Assembly: GCA_900315245.1 (NCBI GenBank)
Contig: OMYJ01000008.1
Location: 1-64,000 of the forward strand
Length of the DNA: 64,000 nt
Direction: 5' to 3'
Source: an uncultured Bacteroidales bacterium
GTDB lineage: Bacteria > Bacteroidota > Bacteroidia > Bacteroidales > WCHB1-69
Made by a program: the position numbers and the translations under genes. How positions within the stretch are numbered: position 1 is the first letter of the stretch; each line of letters opens with the position of its first letter. Under the pieces are notes generated by a model. That model had not been told where the DNA came from and searched no databases. It was given only the letters and a program-made list of their open reading frames with translations. Shown here piece after piece: positions 17,250-24,884 of the stretch.

Positions 17250-17269
17250 CGTACACCTGACGGCGTGCG
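17250..17269. repeat. Imperfect palindrome (TGAC loop), family of 18357
   Basis: CGTACACC/GGCGTGCG arms pair with one mismatch around TGAC. It is a degenerate relative of the palindrome at 18357-18376 and lies between the convergent flippase and HicB genes. Confidence 0.6.
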
Positions 17270-17284
17270 AACAGTGCGCGCGCG

Positions 17285-17674
17285 TTATACCAGACAAACC
17301 ATACGCAACTCCTCTGAGAAGCGTGCGATACCCTCTTGGATGCGCTGTACAGTTTTGGACGACGGACGACTTTTACCAGTGGCATAATGACTGAGTTGAT
17401 GGCGATTAATGCCCGTTATGGTCTGCAAATCAGCGAGATTCAGTCTTCCGTTGATATATTGAAGGAAACTGGCCGTGTCGAATTTGTACACAAACTCCAT
17501 ATCGGGCAATGACGGAAGCATCTTTTTCGCCTCCTCATACGAATTCTTCAAGTCATCCATTGCCTCTCCTACGGTCTTCCCCATTCCGATAAAACCTATT
17601 TTATGTTTATGCTGCGGCACTGCCGTATAGCTGCCGTCATTGTTCCGCTCTATAATCACTGTGATGTTTTCCAT
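17285..17674 (-). CDS. hicB: HicB-type antitoxin with C-terminal HTH
   Basis: A 129-residue protein. The N-terminal HicB-like partial RNase H fold (ITVIIERNNDGSYTAVPQ, GKTVGEAMDDLKNSYEEA) is followed by an XRE-type helix-turn-helix (LNLADLQTITGINRHQLSHY) that likely binds the operon's promoter. It neutralises HicA. The order toxin-antitoxin, 16 bp apart, is typical for HicAB, and autoregulation is expected from the HTH. Confidence 0.88.
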   Translation of the reverse strand: MENITVIIERNNDGSYTAVPQHKHKIGFIGMGKTVGEAMDDLKNSYEEAKKMLPSLPDMEFVYKFDTASFLQYINGRLNLADLQTITGINRHQLSHYATGKSRPSSKTVQRIQEGIARFSEELRMVCLV

Positions 17675-17690
17675 TATCTTGCAATTTTGA

Positions 17691-17882
17691 TTATTTCACA
17701 TTTACCCCTGATTGTTCTCTGACATATTTCATCAATTCCTTGCCTACATCAGCTGTTGAGTGTCTTGGAAGTTGAAATCTTTGTTCAGTGACGGGGCTCC
17801 ACCACCATTCATGGTTTTTACCATCGCACACAAAAAAGCATCCATTCGCTTTTAGCTTCTTTTTGAGTTCAGATATTTTCAT
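17691..17882 (-). CDS. hicA: HicA-type mRNA interferase toxin
   Basis: A 63-residue dsRBD-like toxin from the ATG at 17882: MKISELKKKLKANGCFF, then DGKNHEWWWSP containing the expected catalytic His (usual form GKGSHxxW). It cleaves mRNA and halts translation when not bound by HicB. An in-frame start at 17912 is rejected because it lies upstream of the -7 element at 17900. The pair looks intact. Confidence 0.87.
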   Translation of the reverse strand: MKISELKKKLKANGCFFVCDGKNHEWWWSPVTEQRFQLPRHSTADVGKELMKYVREQSGVNVK

Positions 17883-17899
17883 AGTTGTTTTTCTCAATG

Positions 17900-17907
17900 C
17901 AAAAGTA
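17900..17907 (-). promoter_or_regulatory. -7 promoter element for hicAB
   Basis: CAAAAGTA matches the consensus on the minus strand and lies 18 bp before the HicA ATG, giving a very short leader. Confidence 0.65.
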
Positions 17908-18056
17908 CACAAATGTTAATTATATTCAATATGCAAACGAATATTTTTATTAACAGAATTATGAACAATCATATTCTGTTCTAATTACATAGTATGCTTT
18001 TCTGAGAAATGTTACACCTCGAACGAAAAAAATTCAACGCCTGTGATTTTTCGGAG

Positions 18057-18064
18057 TATCTTTG
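18057..18064 (+). promoter_or_regulatory. -7 promoter element for the chimeric sigma-like ORF
   Basis: TATCTTTG is a perfect TAnnTTTG match 22 bp before the ATG at 18086. Confidence 0.62.
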
Positions 18065-18085
18065 CGATATGTTTGATACAAAGCG

Positions 18086-18367
18086 ATGGTAATGGAAGAA
18101 ACAGCTTTTTTGGAACTAATCAAGGAGAATGAGAGGCAGATTCTGCACGTATGCCGATACTATTCGGCTATTGAATGGCAAAAAGAGTTTCTGGAAGAAA
18201 AAAACTGGTCGATTGTCGAATCCGTGTCTTGTTGGGTTATTGCCGCCGTGTTGCGCTACTTTCTGGCAACTAATCTACGTGAAAACGGCTTATGGTTCGT
18301 TTTGGCCTCCTACATCTTTCTGGTCGTTCATGGGGTGCTATTTGTTTCGTTTTACCCGCACGCCTAA
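18086..18367 (+). pseudogene. Chimeric ORF: ECF-sigma-like N-terminus joined to membrane segments
   Basis: A 93-residue ORF with a good promoter. The first ~28 residues (ETAFLELIKENERQILHVCR) look like the start of an ECF sigma factor's region 2. The rest of region 2 and all of region 4 are absent. Residues ~45-90 form two hydrophobic segments (WVIAAVLRYFLATNL and LWFVLASYIFLVVHGVLFV). Bacteroidales often place a small membrane protein directly after such a sigma gene, so this may be an internal-deletion fusion of that pair. The stop codon (18365-18367) lies within the palindrome 18357-18376, so the true C-terminus may have been lost to that insertion. A genuine small membrane protein is the alternative. 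Confidence 0.5.
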
Positions 18368-18376
18368 CGGCGTGCG
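18357..18376. repeat. Perfect palindrome with TAAC loop
   Basis: Arms CGCACGCC/GGCGTGCG with a TAAC loop, followed by eight A residues. It supplies the stop codon of the chimeric ORF. On the minus strand it is preceded rather than followed by T residues, so a terminator role is not supported there. Confidence 0.8.
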
Positions 18377-18416
18377 AAAAAAAACGCAACGGATGCCGTA
18401 TCCCTACCGAGCCCTT

Positions 18417-18431
18417 CAGCCCTACGGGCTG
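18417..18431. repeat. Palindrome CAGCCC-TAC-GGGCTG
   Basis: A perfect 6-bp stem with a 3-base loop, in the palindrome cluster 18357-18547. Confidence 0.75.
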
Positions 18432-18475
18432 ATTCCCAGAAGAAATGATTTTCCTTTTTCGTTGCGAATACAAGG

Positions 18476-18493
18476 GCAGACCGTTAGGTCTGC
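18476..18493. repeat. Palindrome GCAGACC-GTTA-GGTCTGC
   Basis: A perfect 7-bp stem. The loop GTTA is the reverse complement of the TAAC loop at 18357, so it is the same element in opposite orientation with different stem bases. Confidence 0.8.
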
Positions 18494-18529
18494 TGGGCTT
18501 GGTAGCAATAAGCGGTTGCGGGTGATGTC

Positions 18530-18547
18530 GCAGGCCGTTAGGCCTGC
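18530..18547. repeat. Palindrome GCAGGCC-GTTA-GGCCTGC
   Basis: A perfect 7-bp stem. It differs from the copy at 18476 by a compensated pair (A-T to G-C) with the loop conserved. Confidence 0.8.
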
Positions 18548-18563
18548 GGGCAGAAAGCGAGTG

Positions 18564-18755
18564 CTACACCTCCTGTTTTTCGTCCTCCTCTTTGCCAAGA
18601 TACCGTGCCGTCAGGAATGACGTGACCGGCACGAGGCCGCCGAGGGTCAGAATCAACATGATGTTGCCGCCCGGCCAATGTAAAATTTTGAACAACAAGG
18701 CTAAGCTCAACAGGGTGATGGTGAGGGCACCCAATTTGAAAATACTCTTTTTCAT
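18564..18755 (-). CDS. GldL-like mini membrane protein (HWPGG motif)
   Basis: A 63-residue protein with two membrane helices. LLFKILHWPGGNIMLIL (His26-Gly30) matches the N-terminal membrane hairpin of the type IX secretion motor protein GldL/PorL. The protein stops after the second helix with an acidic tail (GKEEDEKQEV), lacking the long cytoplasmic part of GldL. The membrane Glu carried by PorL in helix 2 (in an ITEA motif) aligns here with GGLV, so a proton-driven role is doubtful. It lies 12 bp after the GldM-like gene in the same transcript direction. Confidence 0.68.
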   Translation of the reverse strand: MKKSIFKLGALTITLLSLALLFKILHWPGGNIMLILTLGGLVPVTSFLTARYLGKEEDEKQEV

Positions 18756-18767
18756 ATCGTAAATATC

Positions 18768-19442
18768 TTAATCGTTAACAATTTTCTTTTTCCACCTTTC
18801 TCCAGCAACATATTTGAAAACGCTTATATCCGCCATTCTCAGTTGCTGTTCGATCAAATCCAATTGGTTGACCACCTCCACCGACATGGCATTCGCGAAA
18901 TGGTAGCCTTCCCAGCTTGTTTTTTCACCATACAGGTATTGCTCCTGGAGTCCGAAATCAACCAAATAATCAGTGTCTTCGCCGACAAAGCTGTTCAGTT
19001 GGTCTTGATACTGTTGCAACTGTTCCCGTAGTTCGCGTGCATTTCCTTGATCCATCATGAAATAGGTAGATTCCGACACGGCATCCAATCTATGTAGCTG
19101 CTCGTTAGGCTCACCGTCCACATAAAGAATGAAAGCAGCCCGAAGGGAATCCAAATAGTGGTAAATGACACTTGCATCAGACAGATCTGACACTTCACAA
19201 AACAACAACGAATCTTTTTTCTCAAGCGCAAAGTTGCATAAACGACTCCATTCGGCATCTTCAATGTCCGCCATCATCGCGTTGTTTTGCGCAAGGGTCG
19301 TCATGGACGAGCTATATGATGCCAGTACGTCGTGCGAATTGAGGTTCAACGACACCCCCAGCAGGATGCCGAACAACGAGCAACCCAGCGCCACTGCAAC
19401 ACATAGGACGCTGTATTTGGATGATTTACCTGATTTTGCCAT
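18768..19442 (-). CDS. GldM-N-terminal-like membrane/periplasmic protein
   Basis: A 224-residue protein with one N-terminal membrane helix (YSVLCVAVALGCSLFGILLG) and a helical periplasmic domain. Its end (SWEGYHFANAMSVEVVNQLD followed by LIEQQLRMAD) follows the pattern of the first periplasmic domain of GldM/PorM (xxWExxxFxxMPxxxVxxxLxxxQxxxRxAE). GldM normally continues through further periplasmic domains to about 500 residues; this protein stops after the first. It is 12 bp from rnz upstream and 12 bp from the GldL-like gene downstream, so the three are probably one operon. Homology is judged by eye only. Confidence 0.58.
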   Translation of the reverse strand: MAKSGKSSKYSVLCVAVALGCSLFGILLGVSLNLNSHDVLASYSSSMTTLAQNNAMMADIEDAEWSRLCNFALEKKDSLLFCEVSDLSDASVIYHYLDSLRAAFILYVDGEPNEQLHRLDAVSESTYFMMDQGNARELREQLQQYQDQLNSFVGEDTDYLVDFGLQEQYLYGEKTSWEGYHFANAMSVEVVNQLDLIEQQLRMADISVFKYVAGERWKKKIVND

Positions 19443-19454
19443 AGTACGATAGAA

Positions 19455-20393
19455 TTAATTCGCGAAAATACAATTTTTATCCATTTTCACCGTCACCCCC
19501 TCGTCGGCCAGCAGGATGTTGGGGAAATGGCGGGTGGCACACTCCAGAAAGCAGTCCTCTGTTTTGTAGCGCGAGGAGAAATGTCCCAGCAGCAACTTTC
19601 CCGCACCGCACGCTTTGGCGAACTCTGCCGCCTGGCTCGCCGTGGAATGGTCGTACTTGCGGGCAAGTTCCTCATCCCCTTCGCAGTAGGTGGCGTCGTG
19701 GTAAAGCAGGTCCACGCCCTGCAACAGTTCGGCGTACTGCATCACCGGACGGGTGTCGGAGAGGTAGGCGTAGCTGCGCACCGGATCCGGCGGGGTGGTC
19801 AGCACCTCGTTGGGAATCACCCGGCCGTCGGCGGCGGTGAAGTCTCCCCCACCCCGAATACGCTCGATTTCCGTGCGCGGGATGGCGTATTGCCGGATGC
19901 ACTCGGGGATGATGTGCCGACTGCCCTGCTTCTCGCGGAAGAGGAACCCGTAGCACGGCACACGATGCTCTAACGGGAATGCCGTCACGTCGAAGTGCTG
20001 GTCCGAGAAAATCAGGGTCGGTTCCTGACAGTCAATCGGAAGGATACGGATTTCGAAATCGGCGTGGGTGACGAAGAAGTCGATCTGCGCCTTGAGGATG
20101 TCCATGAAATCAGCGGGCACGTGGAGGTGGATGTCGGTGGTGCGCTTGTCGAGCGACAGCGATGAAAGCAGTCCGACCAGTCCGAGGCAGTGGTCGCCGT
20201 GGGCGTGGCTGATGAAGATGTGCTCCAACTGTCCGGGGTGGAATCCGTAGCGCAAGAACTGTGTCTGCGTGCCCTCGCCGCAGTCGATCATGTACAGTTT
20301 GCCGCTGTGGCTGACGATCTGCGAGGAGGTGTGATGACGTAGCGTCGGCTTCGCGCTCCCGCAGCCCAATATTGTGACGGTGAAATCTACCAT
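19455..20393 (-). CDS. rnz: Ribonuclease Z
   Basis: A 312-residue metallo-beta-lactamase-fold nuclease that trims tRNA 3' ends. The zinc motif SHAHGDHCLGL is intact, as are LGCGSAKPTLRHHTSSQIV, an ACGAGKLLLGHFSSRYK end block and the LYHDATY Asp. The ATG at 20393 (MVDFTVTILGCGSA) is preferred over an upstream in-frame start at 20420. Two small GldM-like and GldL-like genes follow at 12-bp spacings. Confidence 0.93.
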   Translation of the reverse strand: MVDFTVTILGCGSAKPTLRHHTSSQIVSHSGKLYMIDCGEGTQTQFLRYGFHPGQLEHIFISHAHGDHCLGLVGLLSSLSLDKRTTDIHLHVPADFMDILKAQIDFFVTHADFEIRILPIDCQEPTLIFSDQHFDVTAFPLEHRVPCYGFLFREKQGSRHIIPECIRQYAIPRTEIERIRGGGDFTAADGRVIPNEVLTTPPDPVRSYAYLSDTRPVMQYAELLQGVDLLYHDATYCEGDEELARKYDHSTASQAAEFAKACGAGKLLLGHFSSRYKTEDCFLECATRHFPNILLADEGVTVKMDKNCIFAN

Positions 20394-20449
20394 GTCATAT
20401 TCTTCTGTACAAAATAGCAATAATCAATGTACAACCTTGTCGTTTCTTT

Positions 20450-22003
20450 CTACTCCCCTTTTCCATCTGCCTCCGGACTGTCCGGTCCTATGCCGCGACC
20501 TTGCAAATCCTGGTCGTAGGGGTTGGGATAGAACCTGTTCGGCTGGCTCTTGGAAGGCTGGCTGCAGAAATCCATCGTGCCCAAGTTCTCTGTCGGGTGA
20601 TAGATGGCGCAACCCAACAGGATGAACTCTCTATCGAAGGAGAAAAGCGCTGCGTCGCCCCAGTTGGCATAGAAACGACAATCCTCAAACACGGTCCCGA
20701 TGCTGCCGTGAGACTCGATGAGCGCATATTCCTTGTTGCCGTAAAAGTCGCAGTGCGTGAAGTGCGCCGCTTCGCAACCATCCAAGGTCATAATGCCGTA
20801 TGTACAATCGCGGATTTTGGAACTGTATAGGGCGAAATTCTGTGTACTGCTGAGCTGCAGACCGTATGCACCGCAACCGTATAAGTCGCAGTCAACCACA
20901 ATATTGTTGCGTCCCCGGGAAACGCCGACGACCCCGCCCGTGCAATATCCGCCCGCAGTATGTCCGATGGTGAGGTTGCTCACTGTACACTGCTCACAGT
21001 CAACAAAGTTGAGACAGAAGGCGTAACGCGGCTCCACAACTATGCGGGAGTTACCCTCGCCCTCTATGACGAGCTGCTTCATGTTCACCATCGTCAGCTG
21101 GCGACCGTCGAACACCTCTTCGCTGACCACCGTGGCCCTGTCACCGCCAATTCCGCCCGAAGCATCCGGCATCCACATCATGAAACGTGTGCGGAACAGA
21201 CTTTGGTCGTTGAGTATCGGTGTGAGGTTAATTTCCGTATTCTTGGCCACCAAAATGTGACGGTAGGAACCGATAGCATTGAGGAACTGCTCTGCGGTAT
21301 AGACGCGGATGCACTCCTCGCCGTTGCGCTGTATCGTTTCGCCGAAGCTTCCTGTGGTCTTTGATGCTGGCGCCGACACCTGTACATTGCCGTCTGGAAC
21401 GCCCAGCATTTGCTGGTCAAATTTCGCGCCGTTCCACTTCATCAGAATCTGAATCTCACCTTGCGGGGCGTAAATGACAGCCATGATGTCCTTTCCCGCC
21501 TGTGGTAGCGCATAACCCACCACAGCACTCGTTTGGATACCTGCGCCCAAATCCTCGGCGGGAGTCACGGTCATGGTCTTGGTCTGGTTGTCGTAAGTAT
21601 AGAACGTGAGTCCCGAAAACTGCGTAGTAATAGGCTGACCTTCAGCAAAAAAGCCATTGTTTACAGCCACTAACTTGTGACGAGCGTCCTGGCAATTCCA
21701 GTAGCAAAACTCCGTATATCCATACGTTTTCTGCGTTAAGTGCTTCTCGTAGCGGACATAGCCATTCTTCACATCCACGGTGAACGAGGCACCGGAACCT
21801 TCTGCCAACGGTTTACCCTGTTGGTATCGTTCCCAATTATTTTTGACATCGTCCAAAGACTCGCCAAGGTCATCCTGCGAGAGAACAGCGGTAACAAAAT
21901 CATTGATTGTGGGTCTGTTACCCGTGTAATTGACACGAATGTCCTGCGCCTGAACAGCCAAACATGCAGCAAGCGCGATAAGGGAAAAAACAACTCTTTT
22001 CAT
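20450..22003 (-). CDS. Secreted right-handed parallel beta-helix protein
   Basis: A 517-residue protein with signal peptide MKRVVFSLIALAACLAVQAQ. The C-terminal ~250 residues are a right-handed beta-helix with repeating N/D-C-x-I/L turns: NFVDCEQCTVSNLTIGHT, VVDCDLYGCGAYGLQLSS, SKIRDCTYGIMTLDGCEA, FEDCRFYANWGDAALFSF. This fold is common in polysaccharide-active or adhesive surface proteins. The N-terminal half is unassigned. No catalytic residues can be named. It has its own -7 element and lies 56 bp upstream of rnz. Confidence 0.78.
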   Translation of the reverse strand: MKRVVFSLIALAACLAVQAQDIRVNYTGNRPTINDFVTAVLSQDDLGESLDDVKNNWERYQQGKPLAEGSGASFTVDVKNGYVRYEKHLTQKTYGYTEFCYWNCQDARHKLVAVNNGFFAEGQPITTQFSGLTFYTYDNQTKTMTVTPAEDLGAGIQTSAVVGYALPQAGKDIMAVIYAPQGEIQILMKWNGAKFDQQMLGVPDGNVQVSAPASKTTGSFGETIQRNGEECIRVYTAEQFLNAIGSYRHILVAKNTEINLTPILNDQSLFRTRFMMWMPDASGGIGGDRATVVSEEVFDGRQLTMVNMKQLVIEGEGNSRIVVEPRYAFCLNFVDCEQCTVSNLTIGHTAGGYCTGGVVGVSRGRNNIVVDCDLYGCGAYGLQLSSTQNFALYSSKIRDCTYGIMTLDGCEAAHFTHCDFYGNKEYALIESHGSIGTVFEDCRFYANWGDAALFSFDREFILLGCAIYHPTENLGTMDFCSQPSKSQPNRFYPNPYDQDLQGRGIGPDSPEADGKGE

Positions 22004-22022
22004 CTATTTTCAATTTGGGCGG

Positions 22023-22030
22023 CAAAAATA
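22023..22030 (-). promoter_or_regulatory. -7 promoter element for the beta-helix gene
   Basis: CAAAAATA lies 20 bp before the start codon at 22003. Confidence 0.62.
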
Positions 22031-22062
22031 AACTTTTTCAAAACACTTTTGCCACCGCCCCC

Positions 22063-22100
22063 CCATCATCTCATCATCTCATTATCCAATTATCTCATCG
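22063..22100. repeat. Short tandem repeat, 7-8 bp unit (TCATCATC/TCATTATC)
   Basis: Degenerate catcatct/cattatcc units run into the end of the transglutaminase gene. Confidence 0.7.
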
Positions 22101-24728
22101 CACTCCATCCAACAACAAATCCCCTAACCCGATGTGGTAGCCTTCGGAAACAAAGAGTATATAACCGTTATTGTCAATGATAAGACAGATTGGACGTTCA
22201 TTCATGAATTGCGACAGCGTACCTTCATTCACAGCTTGCCTTAGTGCGGACATGACCTCCGCCGACAAGTCGCCCAACTTCGCTAATACCACCTCCACGT
22301 TGTCAGGTTGGTTCTTCTCTTTTTTCCAACTGCTGTTGTTTGCGACCAATATGACCTTACCGCCCCAAGCCTCATAATCGGCTTTCTTGGCTGCGATTTC
22401 TTTGGCCAAATGATTGGTCGGTTCAGTTCCAGGAGCCACAAAACAAAGCACCATCCTGTCTTTACCTGATTCTTCAAATAAATCCGATAACGTCTTGTTA
22501 TTCAGCTTGCAATCATTCAAATCGAGCCGACCATAAACCTTAGTTCTCGGCACCAATTCGGGGATGGTGATGGTATATTCATCCTTTTCTTTCAGAGTGA
22601 AGAAACGCAACTCGGACAGGACCTCTCCGTCGCTGTAGCGGTTGCCAGAAGAGAGACAATATTTGCCCGGAGGAAGGTTGAGAACTATGTCGCGGACCTC
22701 CACACGCGGATCTCCTTCGAAGTCGTAGGAAACATACTCACCGTTCTCGAAACGCTGCAACGTGTAATGAATATAGTAGGTGTAACCTTTGGGGTTGTGC
22801 AAGGTCAGCGTGGCCAACTTCTCATTCGGGGTGACTGTCTCCTCTTCAAACGAAACTTCCTGCCATCCCCCGTTCTCCCAAGCGTAAATCTTGTTGGAGG
22901 CGTTGTCAAGATATGCGGGAATATTGTATTCTCGACAAAAAGCCACGAAGAAAATGTCGCGGGAATGGGCATCGGCACGCTTGAGCCACATTACCCCATT
23001 CGGACTAATCGGGCAGTTGTAGTAGTTGCATTCAGGGTCCACCACAATGCTGTCAAGGGTATATTGCCGCAACTGAGCCACAGTGGGCGATTCGCCAAGC
23101 ACCGGGTCACGTTCCTCGTACACATAGACACCACCGTATCGCAATAATTCATTTGAAATGCGCGGGGAAAGCAAACCTTTAATGAATACATCCTTTGGAT
23201 ACCGACCGTCATCTATACGCATGTTTGTATAAAGAAGCTCATCAGGAGTATCCCTTAAATCCTTGTCTGCCAAAGAATTGACATATTCTTTCAAGTATAA
23301 TCCATCAACCTTCTTGCTATTTCTTTTCAAAAACTTGATGACATCAGCGTAGTTGCCCTCACTGCGGCGCACGATGTCGTACAGTTCCTCGTCGGTGAAA
23401 TACTCGCTTTTCAGATTTGCTTTCACCCACTTCTCCGTGGGGAACGTGGCGCGGTAGGCCTCGCGCATCTTGTCCTCCTTGGCCATCCGTTTCTCGCAAG
23501 CCAATTGCGCGGTAGCGCTCACATTGTTGTTCAACGGCTTGCCCACCGGGGGAACCATATCGAACCGCTGAACCAAATTGCCTGCAGGCGACAACCATGG
23601 GTTCGGGCCTTTGTCGCTCAGAATCAGCACCAAATGGTCTTGCTTGCGCAGGTCAAGCTGGGCGTATGCATAGTCGTCACCTTGTTTCGCCCAAATCAGC
23701 AGATCTCCGAGACCAGTGTTGAGTTTTGCACGGCCGTTTTCATCGGTTTTTACCTCTGCAAGGGTGTAATATTCTGCATAATTGTACAGTTTGAAACACA
23801 CGGAAGCGTTTTTGGCGGGCAGATGACGTTTGTCATACACGGTGACGTAGGCCGTGGCGGTGTCGGCGTAGTTGGAGAGCAGGTTGATGCAGGAGTAGTA
23901 CGGTGTGCGCTTGTTGACCTCTTCCGGGCCTTCGTAGCGACCGAAGACGTTGGTGTGCACCATCATCGTACGTGTGGAGACGTTGGCGAACCAGCCCATG
24001 TTGAGGGCGGGCGCGGGCTCGCAAGCGCCGAGGAAATACCATTTGCCATCGACCCAGACTTCCACCCAGGCGTGGTTGTCGTCGCAGTGCGCCCATCGGG
24101 GGGTGTAGCACTGGCGGGCGGGGATGCCCACAGCGCGAAGTGCTGTCACCGTGAGGGTGCTCTCCTCTCCGCAACGTCCGTGCGAGGTCTTCAGTGTGGC
24201 CAACGGCGCCGATGTTCTCGCATCAGCAGGCTGATAATCAACGTATTCGTGGCACCAGTGATTCACCTCCAGCGCAGCATCATACATATTCATATTCTTG
24301 ATGCGATTCTTCAGCTGATGGAAGATGTAAGACCTCGCGGTGTCCAAATTCTCGTTGTTCACGCGATAGACGACCACGAAATGACGGAAAATGTCGTCAG
24401 GAATGGTTTTGCCCCACGAAAAAGTGCTCCGCGCTTCCAAAGCCGTGGCCACCTGCTGCTCGAAAAAGCTGAAATCATAGTCGGCAAGGTCGCTCTGCGG
24501 CATGTAAGCGTACAAAAACATGAGGTAGCGGTAGATGCTGCGACTTTGTTCCGCAGACTTCAGGTTATACATTCCGACCTGATCACGCACCTCCTGCGAG
24601 ATGTCCGAACGGTTCAGGTAATCCTGCCGAACCGCCGCCCAATAGTCATTTTGCGCAAAACTATTTATCGGTAAAACAGTTAATACCAAGAAATTAAGAA
24701 TTAGCGAAAAGAATATTTTACGATTCAT
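22095..24728 (-). CDS. Secreted transglutaminase-like protein with C-terminal thioredoxin-like domain
   Basis: An 877-residue protein from the ATG at 24728 with signal peptide MNRKIFFSLILNFLVLTVLP. A transglutaminase/protease-like core holds Cys186 in HGRCGEESTLTVTALRAVGI and His219 in DDNHAWVEVWVDGKWYFLG. The usual third Asp position reads ACEP, i.e. Glu. After an Ig-like middle part, residues ~740-877 look like a TlpA/redoxin fold (LSDLFEESGKDRMVLCFVAP; GGKVILVANNSS; RPICLIIDNNGYILFVSEGY) without a CxxC pair. Such proteins probably act on peptides or proteins at the cell surface; the substrate is unknown. An in-frame start at 24770 lies before the -7 element and is rejected. Confidence 0.85.
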   Translation of the reverse strand: MNRKIFFSLILNFLVLTVLPINSFAQNDYWAAVRQDYLNRSDISQEVRDQVGMYNLKSAEQSRSIYRYLMFLYAYMPQSDLADYDFSFFEQQVATALEARSTFSWGKTIPDDIFRHFVVVYRVNNENLDTARSYIFHQLKNRIKNMNMYDAALEVNHWCHEYVDYQPADARTSAPLATLKTSHGRCGEESTLTVTALRAVGIPARQCYTPRWAHCDDNHAWVEVWVDGKWYFLGACEPAPALNMGWFANVSTRTMMVHTNVFGRYEGPEEVNKRTPYYSCINLLSNYADTATAYVTVYDKRHLPAKNASVCFKLYNYAEYYTLAEVKTDENGRAKLNTGLGDLLIWAKQGDDYAYAQLDLRKQDHLVLILSDKGPNPWLSPAGNLVQRFDMVPPVGKPLNNNVSATAQLACEKRMAKEDKMREAYRATFPTEKWVKANLKSEYFTDEELYDIVRRSEGNYADVIKFLKRNSKKVDGLYLKEYVNSLADKDLRDTPDELLYTNMRIDDGRYPKDVFIKGLLSPRISNELLRYGGVYVYEERDPVLGESPTVAQLRQYTLDSIVVDPECNYYNCPISPNGVMWLKRADAHSRDIFFVAFCREYNIPAYLDNASNKIYAWENGGWQEVSFEEETVTPNEKLATLTLHNPKGYTYYIHYTLQRFENGEYVSYDFEGDPRVEVRDIVLNLPPGKYCLSSGNRYSDGEVLSELRFFTLKEKDEYTITIPELVPRTKVYGRLDLNDCKLNNKTLSDLFEESGKDRMVLCFVAPGTEPTNHLAKEIAAKKADYEAWGGKVILVANNSSWKKEKNQPDNVEVVLAKLGDLSAEVMSALRQAVNEGTLSQFMNERPICLIIDNNGYILFVSEGYHIGLGDLLLDGVR

Positions 24729-24759
24729 ATCATAATATATTTTAACAAGAAAACAAATG

Positions 24760-24767
24760 CAAAGATA
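24760..24767 (-). promoter_or_regulatory. -7 promoter element for the transglutaminase gene
   Basis: CAAAGATA (TATCTTTG on the minus strand) lies 32 bp before the start at 24728. Confidence 0.65.
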
Positions 24768-24811
24768 CACTTTTTGCCGTTCTCTCTAACCTGAAACCTT
24801 GAACCTTGTCT

Positions 24812-24846
24812 TCAATAACCAATAAGCTATAAACCAATAACCATTA
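24812..24846. repeat. Short tandem repeat, 7-bp unit (AACCAAT)
   Basis: Degenerate aaccaat/aagctat/aaccaat units lie just upstream of the MBOAT promoter element. Confidence 0.75.
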
Positions 24847-24852
24847 AAATTG

Positions 24853-24860
24853 TATCTTTG
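24853..24860 (+). promoter_or_regulatory. -7 promoter element for the MBOAT operon
   Basis: TATCTTTG is a perfect match. An in-frame TTG at 24858 overlaps it, which places the true start at the ATG 24885. Confidence 0.68.
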
Positions 24861-24884
24861 CCACCCAAATTCAACCCCATAAAA

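Noticed and set aside
18129..18620. A 163-residue open frame across the palindrome cluster
   Set aside because: It is out of frame with the sigma-like start, reads through palindromes and resembles no protein.
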